Assembly: GCF_023061185.1 (NCBI RefSeq)
Contig: NZ_JAKGAK010000023.1
Span: 1 to 47,915, forward strand
Direction: 5' to 3'
Length of the DNA stretch: 47,915 bases
DNA from: Chromohalobacter beijerinckii
GTDB lineage: Bacteria > Pseudomonadota > Gammaproteobacteria > Pseudomonadales > Halomonadaceae
In this document: one piece after another, positions 1-9,035 of the stretch
Numbering within the stretch: position 1 is the first letter of the stretch
Layout: every line of letters starts with the position of its first letter
Position numbers and translations under genes: made by a program
Notes under the pieces: model-generated
Database searches by the model: none
The model's input: the letters and a program-made list of their open reading frames with translations, nothing else
What the model was told of the DNA's origin: nothing

Positions 1-470
1 AGGCGAGCCATCTCGAGGCCCAAGCATTGCCCGATCAGACACGACGCTTCTACGCGGACGGGTTGGCCGGCCTGCGTGCCTCTTTGCCGCCTACGACGCC
101 CCGCCTTTGTGTGCTCATCGACCCCAGTTACGAGATCAAGCAGGAATATGTCGACGTTGCGACGACGTTGCAGGCCGTGTCCGCAAAGGTGCGTCACGCC
201 ATCGTCTTGATCTGGTATCCGCTACTGCCCAGTGGGCGTCATCACGACTTACTGGATGCCGTGCAGCGTAGCGGAGTGCGCAAGGTCTGGCGCAGTGAGC
301 TGCTGCTGCATCCGCCCGGCGATGCCACGCATGGCATGTACGGTAGCGGCATGCTGATCTTCAACCCGCCCTGGGGCGTGGATACGCAACTCGATGACAG
401 CTTGGCGCGTGTCGTACGCTGTCTGGGTGGCACGGCCACGCATACCTCACAGTGGTGGGTGCCGGAGTGA
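1..470 (+). CDS. rlmJ: 23S rRNA (adenine2030-N6)-methyltransferase, 3' end only
   Basis: The reading frame is open from base 3 to the TGA at 468-470, so about 155 C-terminal residues are present and the N-terminal part lies outside the window. RlmJ methylates N6 of A2030 in 23S rRNA using S-adenosylmethionine. The visible part carries the catalytic motif IV as DPSYE (DPPY-type in most N6-adenine methyltransferases) followed by IKQEY. It also has the family's C-terminal GMYGSGMLIFNPPW stretch. The Ser in DPSY is a mild departure from the textbook motif, but the rest reads as a normal family member. It ends 65 bp before the convergent iron-uptake operon. I am confident of the family and less so of the exact substrate. 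Confidence 0.85.
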   Translation, partial: ASHLEAQALPDQTRRFYADGLAGLRASLPPTTPRLCVLIDPSYEIKQEYVDVATTLQAVSAKVRHAIVLIWYPLLPSGRHHDLLDAVQRSGVRKVWRSELLLHPPGDATHGMYGSGMLIFNPPWGVDTQLDDSLARVVRCLGGTATHTSQWWVPE

Positions 471-534
471 GACGACAAAACGCTAATGGCACCAGCTGGG
501 ATCGCTGATGCCGTTGCATGACCGCACCGGGGCT

Positions 535-1371
535 TTATAGACCTAGCTTGCCGCGCAGGGTCGCGAGATCCTCGGCGAGCACGGTGACCGGTCCGACGAA
601 GGCGCGCCGGTCCGTCTCGCTGACCTTTTCGTAGCTGACGAAACCGGCCTCGGGATTGTTGGTTTCGTGCCGGTAGTGGGCGAGTGTGTCTTCAACGGCG
701 GCGAAGTTTTTCTCGACACGGTCGACGAAGGCCGGGTCTTCCTCGGCGACTAGCGGCTTGAAAAGCTCGAAGATCTTCTGCGAGCCGTCGACATTACCCT
801 GGAAATCCCACAGGTCGGTGTGGCTATAGCGGTCTTCCTCACCGCTGACCTTGGTTGCGGCGACTTCTTCCATCAGTGCTGCAGCGCCGCCAACGACCTG
901 TGCGGGCGGAAAGGTCAAATCCTGTACGCGTGATTCGAGGTCATTGACGTCCGTCATCAACTGTTTGGCGTAGGGCGTGAACCCTTGGGTGGTCTGTTCC
1001 TTGAAGAGGCCGTATTCGAGACGATGGAAACCGGTGAAGTCGGGATCCTCGACCCCGTTTTCGTAGTCGTCCTCTCTGGCGTCTATGCTGGCATCTAGAT
1101 CGGCGAACAGCTCGGCGATCGGCTCGATGCGTTCGTAGTAGACCCGTGTCGGGGCGTAGAGCGCTTGGGCGCGTTCCAGATCGCCGGCCTCGATGGCCTG
1201 GGTAAATTTCTCGGTATGGCTGACGAATTGATCGAGATTATCGAGCACGTAAAGTTTGTACTCGGCTATCGGTTCGACCAGCGTTTCGGGATCGACGTCC
1301 GCTTGGGCTGGGGTCTGCAGGACCATGAGGCCGAAGACACTGGCAGCAAAAAACAGTGAACGATGTGACAT
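535..1371 (-). CDS. Imelysin (M75) domain iron-uptake protein, EfeO/EfeM-like, no cupredoxin domain
   Basis: A 278-residue periplasmic protein: a signal peptide (hydrophobic residues about 6-20, ending near ALA-like PAQA) followed directly by a single peptidase-M75/imelysin domain. The start at 1371 is chosen because an AAGGAG ribosome site lies just upstream; a longer frame to 1512 would overlap efeB and lacks this. The domain keeps the GFHRLE motif (H116, E119) thought to bind metal, plus the YERIEPIAELF and SIDARED segments that I recall from the C-terminal half of E. coli EfeO. It lacks the N-terminal cupredoxin domain, as in the shorter EfeM proteins. It is the last gene of the efe operon, 85 bp after efeB. 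Probable role: periplasmic iron binding and hand-over to EfeU. Confidence 0.85.
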   Translation of the reverse strand: MSHRSLFFAASVFGLMVLQTPAQADVDPETLVEPIAEYKLYVLDNLDQFVSHTEKFTQAIEAGDLERAQALYAPTRVYYERIEPIAELFADLDASIDAREDDYENGVEDPDFTGFHRLEYGLFKEQTTQGFTPYAKQLMTDVNDLESRVQDLTFPPAQVVGGAAALMEEVAATKVSGEEDRYSHTDLWDFQGNVDGSQKIFELFKPLVAEEDPAFVDRVEKNFAAVEDTLAHYRHETNNPEAGFVSYEKVSETDRRAFVGPVTVLAEDLATLRGKLGL

Positions 1372-1456
1372 GCGATGACTCCTTGATTGGGATCGAGTTG
1401 TTCGTGGGGCCAGTTCGGTCGTGAATATCGGCACCTTGGAGCGCCTGTCGTTGTGA

Positions 1457-2773
1457 TCAAACATCGGTTTCGGTCGCTTCCAGTAGGGTGCGGCCAAGAA
1501 AGTCGTGTTCATCGATGGCGCCCGGTAGCGTGAAGAAGTATCCGCCGCCTACCGGTTTGATGTACTCCTCCAGTGGCTCACCGTTGAGGCGTTTCTGAAC
1601 GGTGATGAAACCGGCCTCGAGATCGGCTTGGTAGACGATGAATAGCAGCCCCATGTCGAGCTGGCCGTTGGCCTCGACGCCGTTGGAATAGTTGAACGGC
1701 CGACGCAGGATACGGTGCTTCTCGAAGCCTGGGGTACGCGGGTTGGCCAGCCGAATATGCGCGTCCAGTGGGGTGATCTTGCCATCCGCGTCGTCGTTGT
1801 AGTTGGGCTTGTCGTATTCGCTGCCGCCGGACAGTGGAGCGCCGCTTTCCTTGCGCCGCCCGAAGATCGCTTCTTGTTCGGCCAACTGCGCGCGATCCCA
1901 GCGTTCGACGAAGTTGCGAATGATGCGTACCACTTGGTAACTGCCTCCACGGGCCCAGTTGGGTTCGTCGGGATCGTCGCCGGTCCAGATAAGCGAGTCC
2001 ATCAAGGCGTCGTCGTCGGTGTTCGGATTGGCGGTACCGTCGCGAAAGCCCAGGTAGTTGCGTGCGCTGGGCGTAGGGGTATCGGGGCTAGGAGGCATCA
2101 CCGGCACCGTACCTTCTTGTTTCCAGCGCACCATGAGAAGGCCGGGCGTTTGCTTGATGATGTCGCGCAGGGCGTGAATGGTCGTATCGTGCGTATTGGC
2201 ACAGATCTGCAACGATAGGTCGCCGTGGCAACGTGTCGGCTCCAGGGCGTCATTGGGGAAACCCGTCATGCGTTGCAGATGCTTTGGCTTGGCGTCCGCC
2301 AGGCCGAAGCGCTCGTCGAACACCGAGGCGCCCAGCGAGACGGTGACGGTCAGCGCGTCCGGGGCGATGGTCGGCCCGAGGATGCCGGAATCCGCCGGTG
2401 GATAACTGGGGTCGCGTTTAGGATAGGTACCGCCTTGGGTCAGGAAGGCGATACGTTCGGTGAGGATACGCAATAACCGTTCCAGTCCGGCACGGTCACG
2501 GGCCAGCACGTCGCAGACAACGACCATGCCGGTTGCCGGGCGCGGGGTGAGAATGCCCTGCTGGTGACGGCCGTGAAAGGGATGAGACTGCTGGGTGGTG
2601 GTACTGACCGGTGCGCCGGTGACGTCGTGGGAACTGGTGGCATCGGTGCGCGATTCGGCCCAGGCCGAACCGCCCAGCCCGGCGGCGGCACCAGCCGCCC
2701 CCAGCCCTTGTAGAAAGCGCCGGCGATCCAATGTGAAGGGGCAGCGTGGGGTGTTGTCGGATAGATCACTCAT
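1457..2773 (-). CDS. efeB: Dye-decolourising-type haem peroxidase EfeB, Tat-exported
   Basis: EfeB is a periplasmic DyP-type haem peroxidase of the EfeUOB ferrous iron transporter, proposed to oxidise ferrous iron or extract iron from haem. The 438-residue protein starts with a twin-arginine signal (DRRRFLQGLG then a hydrophobic Ala/Gly run ending near SAWA), so it is exported folded. The DyP signature GFRDGTANP is present, and the distal Asp and downstream arginines of the family are visible; the C-terminal half has the conserved RRPFNYSNG stretch. It lies between the two imelysin proteins, 34 bp after efeO. Length is normal for the family (about 420-440). Confidence 0.95.
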   Translation of the reverse strand: MSDLSDNTPRCPFTLDRRRFLQGLGAAGAAAGLGGSAWAESRTDATSSHDVTGAPVSTTTQQSHPFHGRHQQGILTPRPATGMVVVCDVLARDRAGLERLLRILTERIAFLTQGGTYPKRDPSYPPADSGILGPTIAPDALTVTVSLGASVFDERFGLADAKPKHLQRMTGFPNDALEPTRCHGDLSLQICANTHDTTIHALRDIIKQTPGLLMVRWKQEGTVPVMPPSPDTPTPSARNYLGFRDGTANPNTDDDALMDSLIWTGDDPDEPNWARGGSYQVVRIIRNFVERWDRAQLAEQEAIFGRRKESGAPLSGGSEYDKPNYNDDADGKITPLDAHIRLANPRTPGFEKHRILRRPFNYSNGVEANGQLDMGLLFIVYQADLEAGFITVQKRLNGEPLEEYIKPVGGGYFFTLPGAIDEHDFLGRTLLEATETDV

Positions 2774-2807
2774 GTCGATAAACCGTTGATGCCAAGAGGG
2801 ACGATGA

Positions 2808-3959
2808 TCAGCCGTTCAGGGCCAACGTGCGGTCGAGACTGTCCAGGGTGTCGGCCAGGGCTTGGGTGTCGGTCAGCAAGGCTTCACGATCGACATCGCT
2901 GCTGAGCTTCGCTCCCGGCGCTGTGTTGCTCTTCTCCGGCAAGCGCTGCTGGAGTCTGGCGAGCTGAGTCTGCAGGCCTTCCAGGGCGTCCGGTGCCTGA
3001 CGTTCGAGTAGCGGCGCGAGTAGCGTGACGATCTTCTCGGCGCCTGCGGTCAGGCCTTGTAGGTCGAGCAGTTCATGTGCGTTCAGTGTCTTGCTGTCGA
3101 TGGCGTGGGCGTACCAAGCCTTGAGTACCCGGGCGCTGCCGTTAGCCAGTTGAGCCGGCGGAATCGCCTGGTGTCTGAGGCGTTCGCCGAGTGTCCGAGT
3201 ATCCTCGAGCAGTTGCGTTGCGATCGGCGTCAGGCCGTCGGTGCTCCCAGTCTCGAACAAGCCCAGGGCCAGACGATGAAAGCCGACGAATTCCGGATCC
3301 TGCTCGCGCTCGGCGAAGTAGTCGGCGCGGGCATTGAGGCGTTCGTCGAGATCGCTATAGAGCCCGGTGGCCATCGCCAAGCGTTGATCGATGAGGCGTG
3401 CTTCGCGGTAGGCCATGCGTGCCGTGTCCAGTTCTCCGGCAGTAATGGCCTGGTGCAAGGCCTCGGTGGCTTCGATCAGGCGACGCGTCTGTAGGGTCAG
3501 GTAGACCTTGTATTCGGCCAGCGGAGCGATGAAATCCTGGCGCGACAAGGCGACTGCCGGTGCATCGTCGTTGGCCGTCACGTGGAGAGTGCCATGGGGG
3601 TTGCTCAATAACCCGCAGGTCATGGCGTAGTCGCCCTTCGCCAGAGTCGCGGTCAGCGGCTGGTGCAGGCCGGGGGCGATGTTCTCGCGCTCTTCGAGCA
3701 CCATCACGCCGTCCAGAATCTCCCATTCGATGGCTCGCTGAGAGTCGTTGACGATGCTGAAGCGCGTCTCACCGGCGGGCACGCTGAGTTCACGGGGTTC
3801 GCAGCCCTGAGCGGTGACCACGAGCCGGACGTCGCCGTCGCCATGATCGCGGTCGTTCAGCGATAGTGCGAACAGGCCCAAGGCGGCGAGCATCAGCACG
3901 GCCGATGCCAATACGCCGAGCTTGAGCAGCCGTGCGGAGGGAGGGGAAGACGGGGGCAT
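2808..3959 (-). CDS. efeO: EfeO: cupredoxin plus imelysin-domain iron-uptake protein with altered metal motif
   Basis: A 383-residue protein with an N-terminal membrane anchor or signal (about 13-33), a cupredoxin-like domain (about 45-128) and a C-terminal M75/imelysin domain (about 140-380). The cupredoxin domain keeps CEPREL (C53), EWEILDGVMVLEERENIAPG and YAMTCGLL (C115), closely matching what I recall of E. coli EfeO. In the imelysin half the usual HxxE motif reads GFHRLA (H228, A231), so the acidic ligand is missing. The EPIAE segment is also replaced (AMATG). EfeO is thought to bind oxidised iron and pass it to EfeU. The gene follows efeU by 14 bp in one operon. The changed motif suggests that the downstream M75 protein may have taken over metal binding (inference). 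Confidence 0.9.
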   Translation of the reverse strand: MPPSSPPSARLLKLGVLASAVLMLAALGLFALSLNDRDHGDGDVRLVVTAQGCEPRELSVPAGETRFSIVNDSQRAIEWEILDGVMVLEERENIAPGLHQPLTATLAKGDYAMTCGLLSNPHGTLHVTANDDAPAVALSRQDFIAPLAEYKVYLTLQTRRLIEATEALHQAITAGELDTARMAYREARLIDQRLAMATGLYSDLDERLNARADYFAEREQDPEFVGFHRLALGLFETGSTDGLTPIATQLLEDTRTLGERLRHQAIPPAQLANGSARVLKAWYAHAIDSKTLNAHELLDLQGLTAGAEKIVTLLAPLLERQAPDALEGLQTQLARLQQRLPEKSNTAPGAKLSSDVDREALLTDTQALADTLDSLDRTLALNG

Positions 3960-3973
3960 GGAACTCTCTCCGA

Positions 3974-4813
3974 TCAGCGAGCGTGGGTGTGTGGGACGGC
4001 CGATCGCGCGGTGCGAGCGGGGCGAAAGAACAGCAGTAGCGTCGCCAGTAGATAGCCGACATACACCACCGCCTCGCTCACGGTCGGGGCCGGCTGGTAG
4101 CCGAGCACACCGGCGAACACGGCACCGAGCGGTGAATCCAGCGGCAACCGGTCGCCGAGGTTGAAAAGGACCTGCTGAGCATGGTTCCAGACGCCGGCTT
4201 CATGCAAGGCACGCACTGAGCCGGCCAGCAGGCCAGCGGCCACCAGCAGGATGAAGAGCCCGGTCAGACGGAAGAAATGCGCGAGATTGAGGCGCAGGCT
4301 ACCGCGATAGAGAGCCAGGCCCACCAAGAGAGCGGCGAGAATACCCAGCAAAGCCCCTAATGGAGCGGCCTGGTCGGTGCTTTGCTGGAATACCGCGAGC
4401 AGGAAGAAAACCGATTCCAGCCCCTCGCGGGCCACCGCCAGGAATACCATGCCGATCAGCGCCAGGGTCTGGCGATGACCGCTTTCGAAGGCGTCTTCGA
4501 GGGCACCGGTCAGCGAACGGCGTACACTATGGGCGGCACGGCGCATCCAGAACACCATCCAGGTCAACACACCCACGGCGATCAATCCGACGAGTGCCTC
4601 GAACAGCTCCTGCTGACGTTGGGGGAACTCGGCGCTGGCGAACTGTAGGCCTGCGCCGACACTCAGGGCCAGGGCGACAGCCAGGAAAACGCCGATCCAT
4701 ACGGCGGGCATCCAGGCGCCACGCCCGGTCTGGCGAAGATAGCTGGCGATGATGCCGACGATCAGGGCGGCCTCGAGCCCCTCGCGTAGCATGATGAGAA
4801 AAGGGACAAGCAC
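3974..4813 (-). CDS. efeU: Iron permease EfeU (FTR1 family)
   Basis: The inner-membrane iron channel of the EfeUOB system, related to yeast Ftr1p. The 279-residue protein has about seven hydrophobic segments and both REGLE motifs typical of the family, at residues 10-14 and 129-133, which are the presumed iron ligands. The start is GTG at 4813, placing the first REGLE at its usual distance from the N terminus. It is the first gene of the minus-strand operon efeU-efeO-efeB-imelysin. A weak Fur-box-like sequence lies about 45 bp upstream. Length is typical (about 270-280). Confidence 0.95.
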   Translation of the reverse strand: MLVPFLIMLREGLEAALIVGIIASYLRQTGRGAWMPAVWIGVFLAVALALSVGAGLQFASAEFPQRQQELFEALVGLIAVGVLTWMVFWMRRAAHSVRRSLTGALEDAFESGHRQTLALIGMVFLAVAREGLESVFFLLAVFQQSTDQAAPLGALLGILAALLVGLALYRGSLRLNLAHFFRLTGLFILLVAAGLLAGSVRALHEAGVWNHAQQVLFNLGDRLPLDSPLGAVFAGVLGYQPAPTVSEAVVYVGYLLATLLLFFRPARTARSAVPHTHAR

Positions 4814-4857
4814 GTTGGTGTCCTGGTGAAGCGGGATAAGAGGATACGATCTCGAAA

Positions 4858-4876
4858 GAGAATGAGATTCGTTGTT
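4858..4876. promoter_or_regulatory. Possible Fur box upstream of efeU
   Basis: The 19 bases match the palindromic E. coli Fur consensus at 13 of 19 positions by my count. They lie about 45 bp before the efeU start, where an iron-responsive operator would be expected for an iron-uptake operon. Matches of this quality also arise by chance, so this is only suggestive. Confidence 0.35.
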
Positions 4877-5001
4877 ATCGGTAGGTTACGCCTGCCCCAA
4901 GGTCGTGGCAAGCCAATTCCTAAATCAATTCGTCTTCACTGATGGAAGAGGTTCCTGGCGATAGCCGCGCGGTGACGATCGCCAGACAGGGGCATGCGGC
5001 C

Positions 5002-6378
5002 TTACTTCCCGATGCAGAAGCTGCCGAAGATTTCGCCGAGCAGGTCGTCGGCGGTGAATTCGCCGGTGATTTCGGCGAGCGCATGCTGCGCTTCACGAAG
5101 ATCCTCGGCGAGGAGTTCACCGGCACCGTGCCCCTGTAGCTGGGCGATGCCGTTGTCGAGTGCCTGACCGGCGCGGTCGAGGGCGTCGAGGTGACGCCGA
5201 CGCGCCGAAAAACGCCCCTCGGTGGTGGCATCGAAGCCCATCACCGTCTTGAGATGATCCTTCAGGTTATCCACACCCACTCCGGTGATGGCGGACATGC
5301 GCACCAGTGGTGGGGTTGTGGATAAATCGCTCACAGCATCCTCGCCGCTTTCATCGATCTTGTTGCGCACCAGCGTCAAGCGCTCGGGATGAGGGAGGCG
5401 TGCGACGAATTCGGGCCAGAGTTGCATGGGATCGGTTTGAGTCGTGGTCGCTGCGTCGACCAATAGCAGCACGCGATCAGCCTTCTCGATTTCTTCCCAA
5501 GCGCGGGCGACCCCGATTTTCTCGATGGCATCCGGCGTGTCGCGCAACCCAGCGGTGTCGATGACGTGTAGTGGCATGCCATCCAGATGAATGTATTCGC
5601 GCAGTACGTCGCGGGTAGTGCCTTCGATATCGGTGACGATGGCGCTGTCGCGTTCCGTCAGCGCGTTGAGCAGGCTCGATTTGCCGGCATTGGGACGTCC
5701 GGCGATGACCACGTTCATGCCTTCGCGCATCAGTGCCCCCTGACCGGCAGCGGCACGTACTTCGCCGAGCATGGTGTGCACGTCGTTAAGCATCGCCGCT
5801 ACCTTGCCGTCGGCGAGAAAGTCGATCTCTTCCTCGGGAAAGTCGATGGCGGCTTCGACGAACATGCGCAACTCGATCAGCTTGTCGACTAGCGTTGCGA
5901 CGCGCGTCGAGAATTCTCCCTGCAGCGAGCGCAGGGCGTTCTCGGCGGCGGCACGGGAACTGGCATCGATCAGATCGGCAATAGCCTCGGCCTGGGCCAG
6001 GTCGAGCTTGTCGTTGAGGAAGGCGCGTTCGGAGAACTCGCCGGGACGCGCCAGGCGGGCACCTAGCGTGACACAGCGCTCGAGGAGCAGGTCCATGATC
6101 ACCGGCCCGCCATGCCCTTGCAGTTCAAGAACGTCCTCACCGGTAAAGGAGTGGGGGCCGGGGAAGAAAATTGCGATGCCTTCGTCGATGACACCGTCGT
6201 CGGCGTTGCGAAATGGACCGTACTGCGCGTGGCGCGGCGCCGGGCAATGGCCGAGGATACCCTCGGCCAGGGTGCGGCTGGCGGGACCCGAGATGCGTAC
6301 GATGCCGACCCCGCCACGTCCGGGGGGCGTGGCGATGGCGGCGATGGTGTCCTGGCGATAGAGAGGCGTGGCGGTCAT
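5002..6378 (-). CDS. mnmE: tRNA modification GTPase MnmE (TrmE)
   Basis: MnmE works with MnmG to install the 5-carboxymethylaminomethyl group on U34 of several tRNAs. The 458-residue protein has the N-terminal folate-binding domain (opening [21 protein letters not shown]-like), a helical domain, and an inserted G domain. The G motifs are visible: G1 [10 protein letters not shown]3 DTAGLRDT and G4 NKID. The C terminus ends FCIGK, containing the invariant Cys of the family. It lies downstream of yidC, separated by a terminator hairpin, in the usual order near the origin. mnmG, rsmG and parAB, which often follow it, are not on its downstream side here; the efe operon is. Confidence 0.98.
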   Translation of the reverse strand: MTATPLYRQDTIAAIATPPGRGGVGIVRISGPASRTLAEGILGHCPAPRHAQYGPFRNADDGVIDEGIAIFFPGPHSFTGEDVLELQGHGGPVIMDLLLERCVTLGARLARPGEFSERAFLNDKLDLAQAEAIADLIDASSRAAAENALRSLQGEFSTRVATLVDKLIELRMFVEAAIDFPEEEIDFLADGKVAAMLNDVHTMLGEVRAAAGQGALMREGMNVVIAGRPNAGKSSLLNALTERDSAIVTDIEGTTRDVLREYIHLDGMPLHVIDTAGLRDTPDAIEKIGVARAWEEIEKADRVLLLVDAATTTQTDPMQLWPEFVARLPHPERLTLVRNKIDESGEDAVSDLSTTPPLVRMSAITGVGVDNLKDHLKTVMGFDATTEGRFSARRRHLDALDRAGQALDNGIAQLQGHGAGELLAEDLREAQHALAEITGEFTADDLLGEIFGSFCIGK

Positions 6379-6422
6379 GTTTTTCTCCGACTCGTTACCG
6401 GTATTGTCCCGGTGGCAGGCCC

Positions 6423-6454
6423 AAAACGCCAGACCCCCGCCGAGGCGGGGGTCT
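6423..6454 (-). terminator. Intrinsic terminator between yidC and mnmE
   Basis: A perfect 10-bp stem (6431-6440 with 6445-6454, all but two pairs G-C) closes on a 4-base loop. Read on the minus strand it is followed a few bases later by TTTT. It lies 27 bp past the yidC stop, so it should end or attenuate the rpmH-rnpA-yidC transcript before mnmE. Confidence 0.75.
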
Positions 6455-6480
6455 GATCGGGTGGAAATCGGAAAGCGCCG

Positions 6481-8169
6481 TCAGCTCTTGGCTTTACTGA
6501 CTTTTCCCGTTTCGCCGTCACTGTCGATCTTACGCGTGATAACCCACTGCTGAAGGATCGAAATGACGTTGTTGCAGATCCAGTAGATCACTAGGCCGGC
6601 CGGGAACCACAGGAAGAAGAACGTGAAGACCACAGGCAGCATCTTCATGATCTTGGCCTGCATGGGATCCGGCGGTGTCGGATTCAGCAACTGCTGAACG
6701 AACATCGAGGCACCCATGATGATCGGCAGGATGAAGTAGGGATCCTGGGCCGAGAGGTCATTTATCCACAACATGAAGGGCGCATGCCGCAATTCCACGG
6801 ATTCCAGCAACATCCAGTACAAGGCGATGAAGACCGGCATCTGCACGACGATGGGCAGACAGCCCCCCAGAGGATTGATCTTCTCCTTCTGGTAGAACTT
6901 CATCATCTCCTGCGACATCTTCTGTCGGTCGTCGCCGTACTGCTCCTTGATGCGCTTCATCTCCGGGCCCATCTTGCGCATCTTCGCCATCGACTTGTAC
7001 GCCTTGGCGGAGAGCGGGAAGAGCACGAGCTTCACGACGACCGTGAGCAACACGATCGACCAGCCCCAGTTGCCGATCAGGCCATGAATCTTCGCCAGCA
7101 GCCAGAACAGTGGATTGGCGATGAACCATAACCACCCGAAGTCGACGGTCAGCTCCAGGTGCGGCGCGATAGATTCCAAGCGGTCCTGAATCTTGGGGCC
7201 CATGTAGAGCGTCGCGGCCAGAGTGGTTTCACTGCCGGGCTGGAGTTGCTGGGAGGGGCCGGCAAATGCGGCGACATTGCGATCGCGGGAATCGATATTA
7301 GCGTAATAAAGATTCTCTTGGCTCTGCACCGGGACCCACGCGGACGTGAAGTAGTGCTGGATCATGGCGACCCAGCCGCCCTCGGAATTGACATTTTGGA
7401 AGTTGCCTTCACGAATGTCATCGAAGTCGATCTTCTCGTAATTGCTTTCTTGCGTGGAGAAGGTCGCGCCGAGGAACGACTTCATGCTCATAGGGCCGCC
7501 GCCCTGACTGGGGTCAGCGCTATTGTCGCGAGCAAGCTGGCCAACGAAACGCGCGGAGATGGGCGTTTCACTCTGGTTATCGAGTCGGTACTCGACATTG
7601 ACTGCGTAACTGTCGCGGTCGAAGGTAAAACGTTTGATGATGTCCACGCCATTGACCTCGGCTGTGAGGTCGACGCTTAGGCTGTCTTGATCATCGCCGA
7701 GCGAATATTGCATTTGCTCGGAAGAGAAATCGATGCGCCCATCATGGCCCTCCAATTGCAGCCCCGACTTGGCAACGTAGCTGCGCACGTTGTTGTCGCT
7801 GAGGAGAACGAAGGGTTGCTCGCTATTCAAGGACTCTTTGTGCTTGGGTAGCGCGGCATAGACGACATCGCCGCCACGCGGATCGATGCGAATATCCAGC
7901 GCGTCGGTGCGTACCTCGATCAAGCCGTCTGAATCGGTTTGCCCGTCCGCACCAGGCATATCGGCGGCCTCTTGCGATGAGGCACTGTTACCGTTGTTGG
8001 ACGTGGGAACCGAGAGGCTGTCGGCGTCACTATCGGACGTATCCTGGGTAACGCTTTCAGGTGCGCGTTGTTCGACGCTGTTTTGCCCATAATCCGCGTT
8101 CCACTGAATGACCAGTAGATAGGCGAGTACCGCGAGCGGGATGACGAGTAGGAGTCGTTTTACGTCCAT
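6481..8169 (-). CDS. yidC: Membrane protein insertase YidC
   Basis: YidC inserts and folds inner-membrane proteins, alone or with SecYEG. The 562-residue protein has the Gram-negative layout: an N-terminal membrane segment (about 4-22), a low-complexity acidic Ser/Asp linker, a large periplasmic P1 beta domain (about 75-340), then the conserved core of five membrane segments. The core has the cytoplasmic hairpin (KMRKMGPEMKRIKEQYGDDRQKMSQEMM) and the GGCLPIVVQMPVFIALYWML region; the C-terminal tail is short and basic. It starts 83 bp after rnpA. The yidD gene that usually lies between them is absent (see findings). Confidence 0.98.
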   Translation of the reverse strand: MDVKRLLLVIPLAVLAYLLVIQWNADYGQNSVEQRAPESVTQDTSDSDADSLSVPTSNNGNSASSQEAADMPGADGQTDSDGLIEVRTDALDIRIDPRGGDVVYAALPKHKESLNSEQPFVLLSDNNVRSYVAKSGLQLEGHDGRIDFSSEQMQYSLGDDQDSLSVDLTAEVNGVDIIKRFTFDRDSYAVNVEYRLDNQSETPISARFVGQLARDNSADPSQGGGPMSMKSFLGATFSTQESNYEKIDFDDIREGNFQNVNSEGGWVAMIQHYFTSAWVPVQSQENLYYANIDSRDRNVAAFAGPSQQLQPGSETTLAATLYMGPKIQDRLESIAPHLELTVDFGWLWFIANPLFWLLAKIHGLIGNWGWSIVLLTVVVKLVLFPLSAKAYKSMAKMRKMGPEMKRIKEQYGDDRQKMSQEMMKFYQKEKINPLGGCLPIVVQMPVFIALYWMLLESVELRHAPFMLWINDLSAQDPYFILPIIMGASMFVQQLLNPTPPDPMQAKIMKMLPVVFTFFFLWFPAGLVIYWICNNVISILQQWVITRKIDSDGETGKVSKAKS

Positions 8170-8252
8170 AAGGATTCTGCCCGGTGATACATTCTGACGT
8201 CACGTCCCGACCGGCACTGCGGCCACGGTGAAACGTGGCGGAGAAATGCCGA

Positions 8253-8639
8253 TCAAGGGGATGGCGTGGACGAGACCGACTGCTTGCGTACGTCTTTTTC
8301 CAGGCGTCGCCACATGCCGTGCAATTGGCGATGCAAGGTATCGTTATCCAGCTCATGAGCCCCACGCCGAGCGAGAACGATGATATCCACGGCGGGTAGA
8401 CGGTGTTGCTGGAGACGAAAGGATTCACGGACGAGGCGTTTCAGACGGTTACGGTCGACAGCACGACGTACGTTCTTCTTGCTAAATACGAGCCCCACTC
8501 GAGGTTCACCGAGAGCATTGGGGCGCGCAAGCATCAAAAGGCCCTTACCGTGCACCTTGAAGGACGCATGAGCGAAGACGTGCTGATAGTCCCCGGCGGT
8601 TAGCAGTCGCCGCCGCCGGGGAAAGCCCTGATCGGACAT
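8253..8639 (-). CDS. rnpA: Ribonuclease P protein component RnpA
   Basis: The 128-residue basic protein subunit of RNase P, which helps the catalytic RNA process tRNA 5' ends. The diagnostic RNR-type motif is present (VDRNRLKRLVRESFR), as are PRVGLVFSKKNVRRAV and the N-terminal RRRRLLTAGDYQHVF opening. ATG at 8639 gives a normal length; the same frame runs on upstream to 9041 across rpmH, but that extension is a shadow. It lies 11 bp after rpmH in the universal rpmH-rnpA pair and is expected to share its promoter. Confidence 0.97.
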   Translation of the reverse strand: MSDQGFPRRRRLLTAGDYQHVFAHASFKVHGKGLLMLARPNALGEPRVGLVFSKKNVRRAVDRNRLKRLVRESFRLQQHRLPAVDIIVLARRGAHELDNDTLHRQLHGMWRRLEKDVRKQSVSSTPSP

Positions 8640-8650
8640 TCGTTGTCCAG

Positions 8651-8785
8651 TCAGGCGCTCAGACGCTTGCGACCTTTGGCACGACGACGCGCCAGCACCT
8701 GGCGGCCGTTCTGGGTGGCCATGCGAGCACGGAAGCCGTGCACGCGCTTGCGCTTTAGGACGCTCGGTTGAAAAGTGCGCTTCAT
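8651..8785 (-). CDS. rpmH: 50S ribosomal protein L34
   Basis: The small 44-residue, extremely basic ribosomal protein L34. Translation of the minus strand gives the standard opening [20 protein letters not shown] and the conserved Arg/Lys-rich tail ending [12 protein letters not shown]. It is the first gene of the rpmH-rnpA-yidC transcript and diverges from dnaA across the origin region. A good promoter lies about 95 bp upstream. Confidence 0.98.
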   Translation of the reverse strand: MKRTFQPSVLKRKRVHGFRARMATQNGRQVLARRRAKGRKRLSA

Positions 8786-8877
8786 AGCTGCGAATTCTCA
8801 CGTGGTTGTTTGGAAACGATTTGAAACTGAAGAACCCGGTGCGCTTGCACCAGGCGGTATTCGGCTCAAGACCGGCA

Positions 8878-8906
8878 ATTCTAGTGAATCCCTGGGGCAG
8901 GTGCAA
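8878..8906 (-). promoter_or_regulatory. Sigma-70 promoter of rpmH
   Basis: On the minus strand TTGCAC (8906-8901) and TAGAAT (8883-8878) are separated by exactly 17 bp. This places transcription start about 85 bp before the rpmH ATG, facing away from dnaA. Confidence 0.6.
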
Positions 8907-9035
8907 TTTTTCCGGCGTTTTTATCCACACCTGTTTTGTTACGGCGGCAAGGGCTCGGCATGTGTCGAGGCGGTCAGACCGGTCGAATGCCCGTTTGGAC
9001 GCTCGCCGCTTGTCGGCTCGACCCTGAACGAACCG

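Noticed and set aside
4955-4985. Hairpin (8-bp stem) after mnmE as terminator
   Set aside because: Loop of 15 bases, no T-run; too weak to call.
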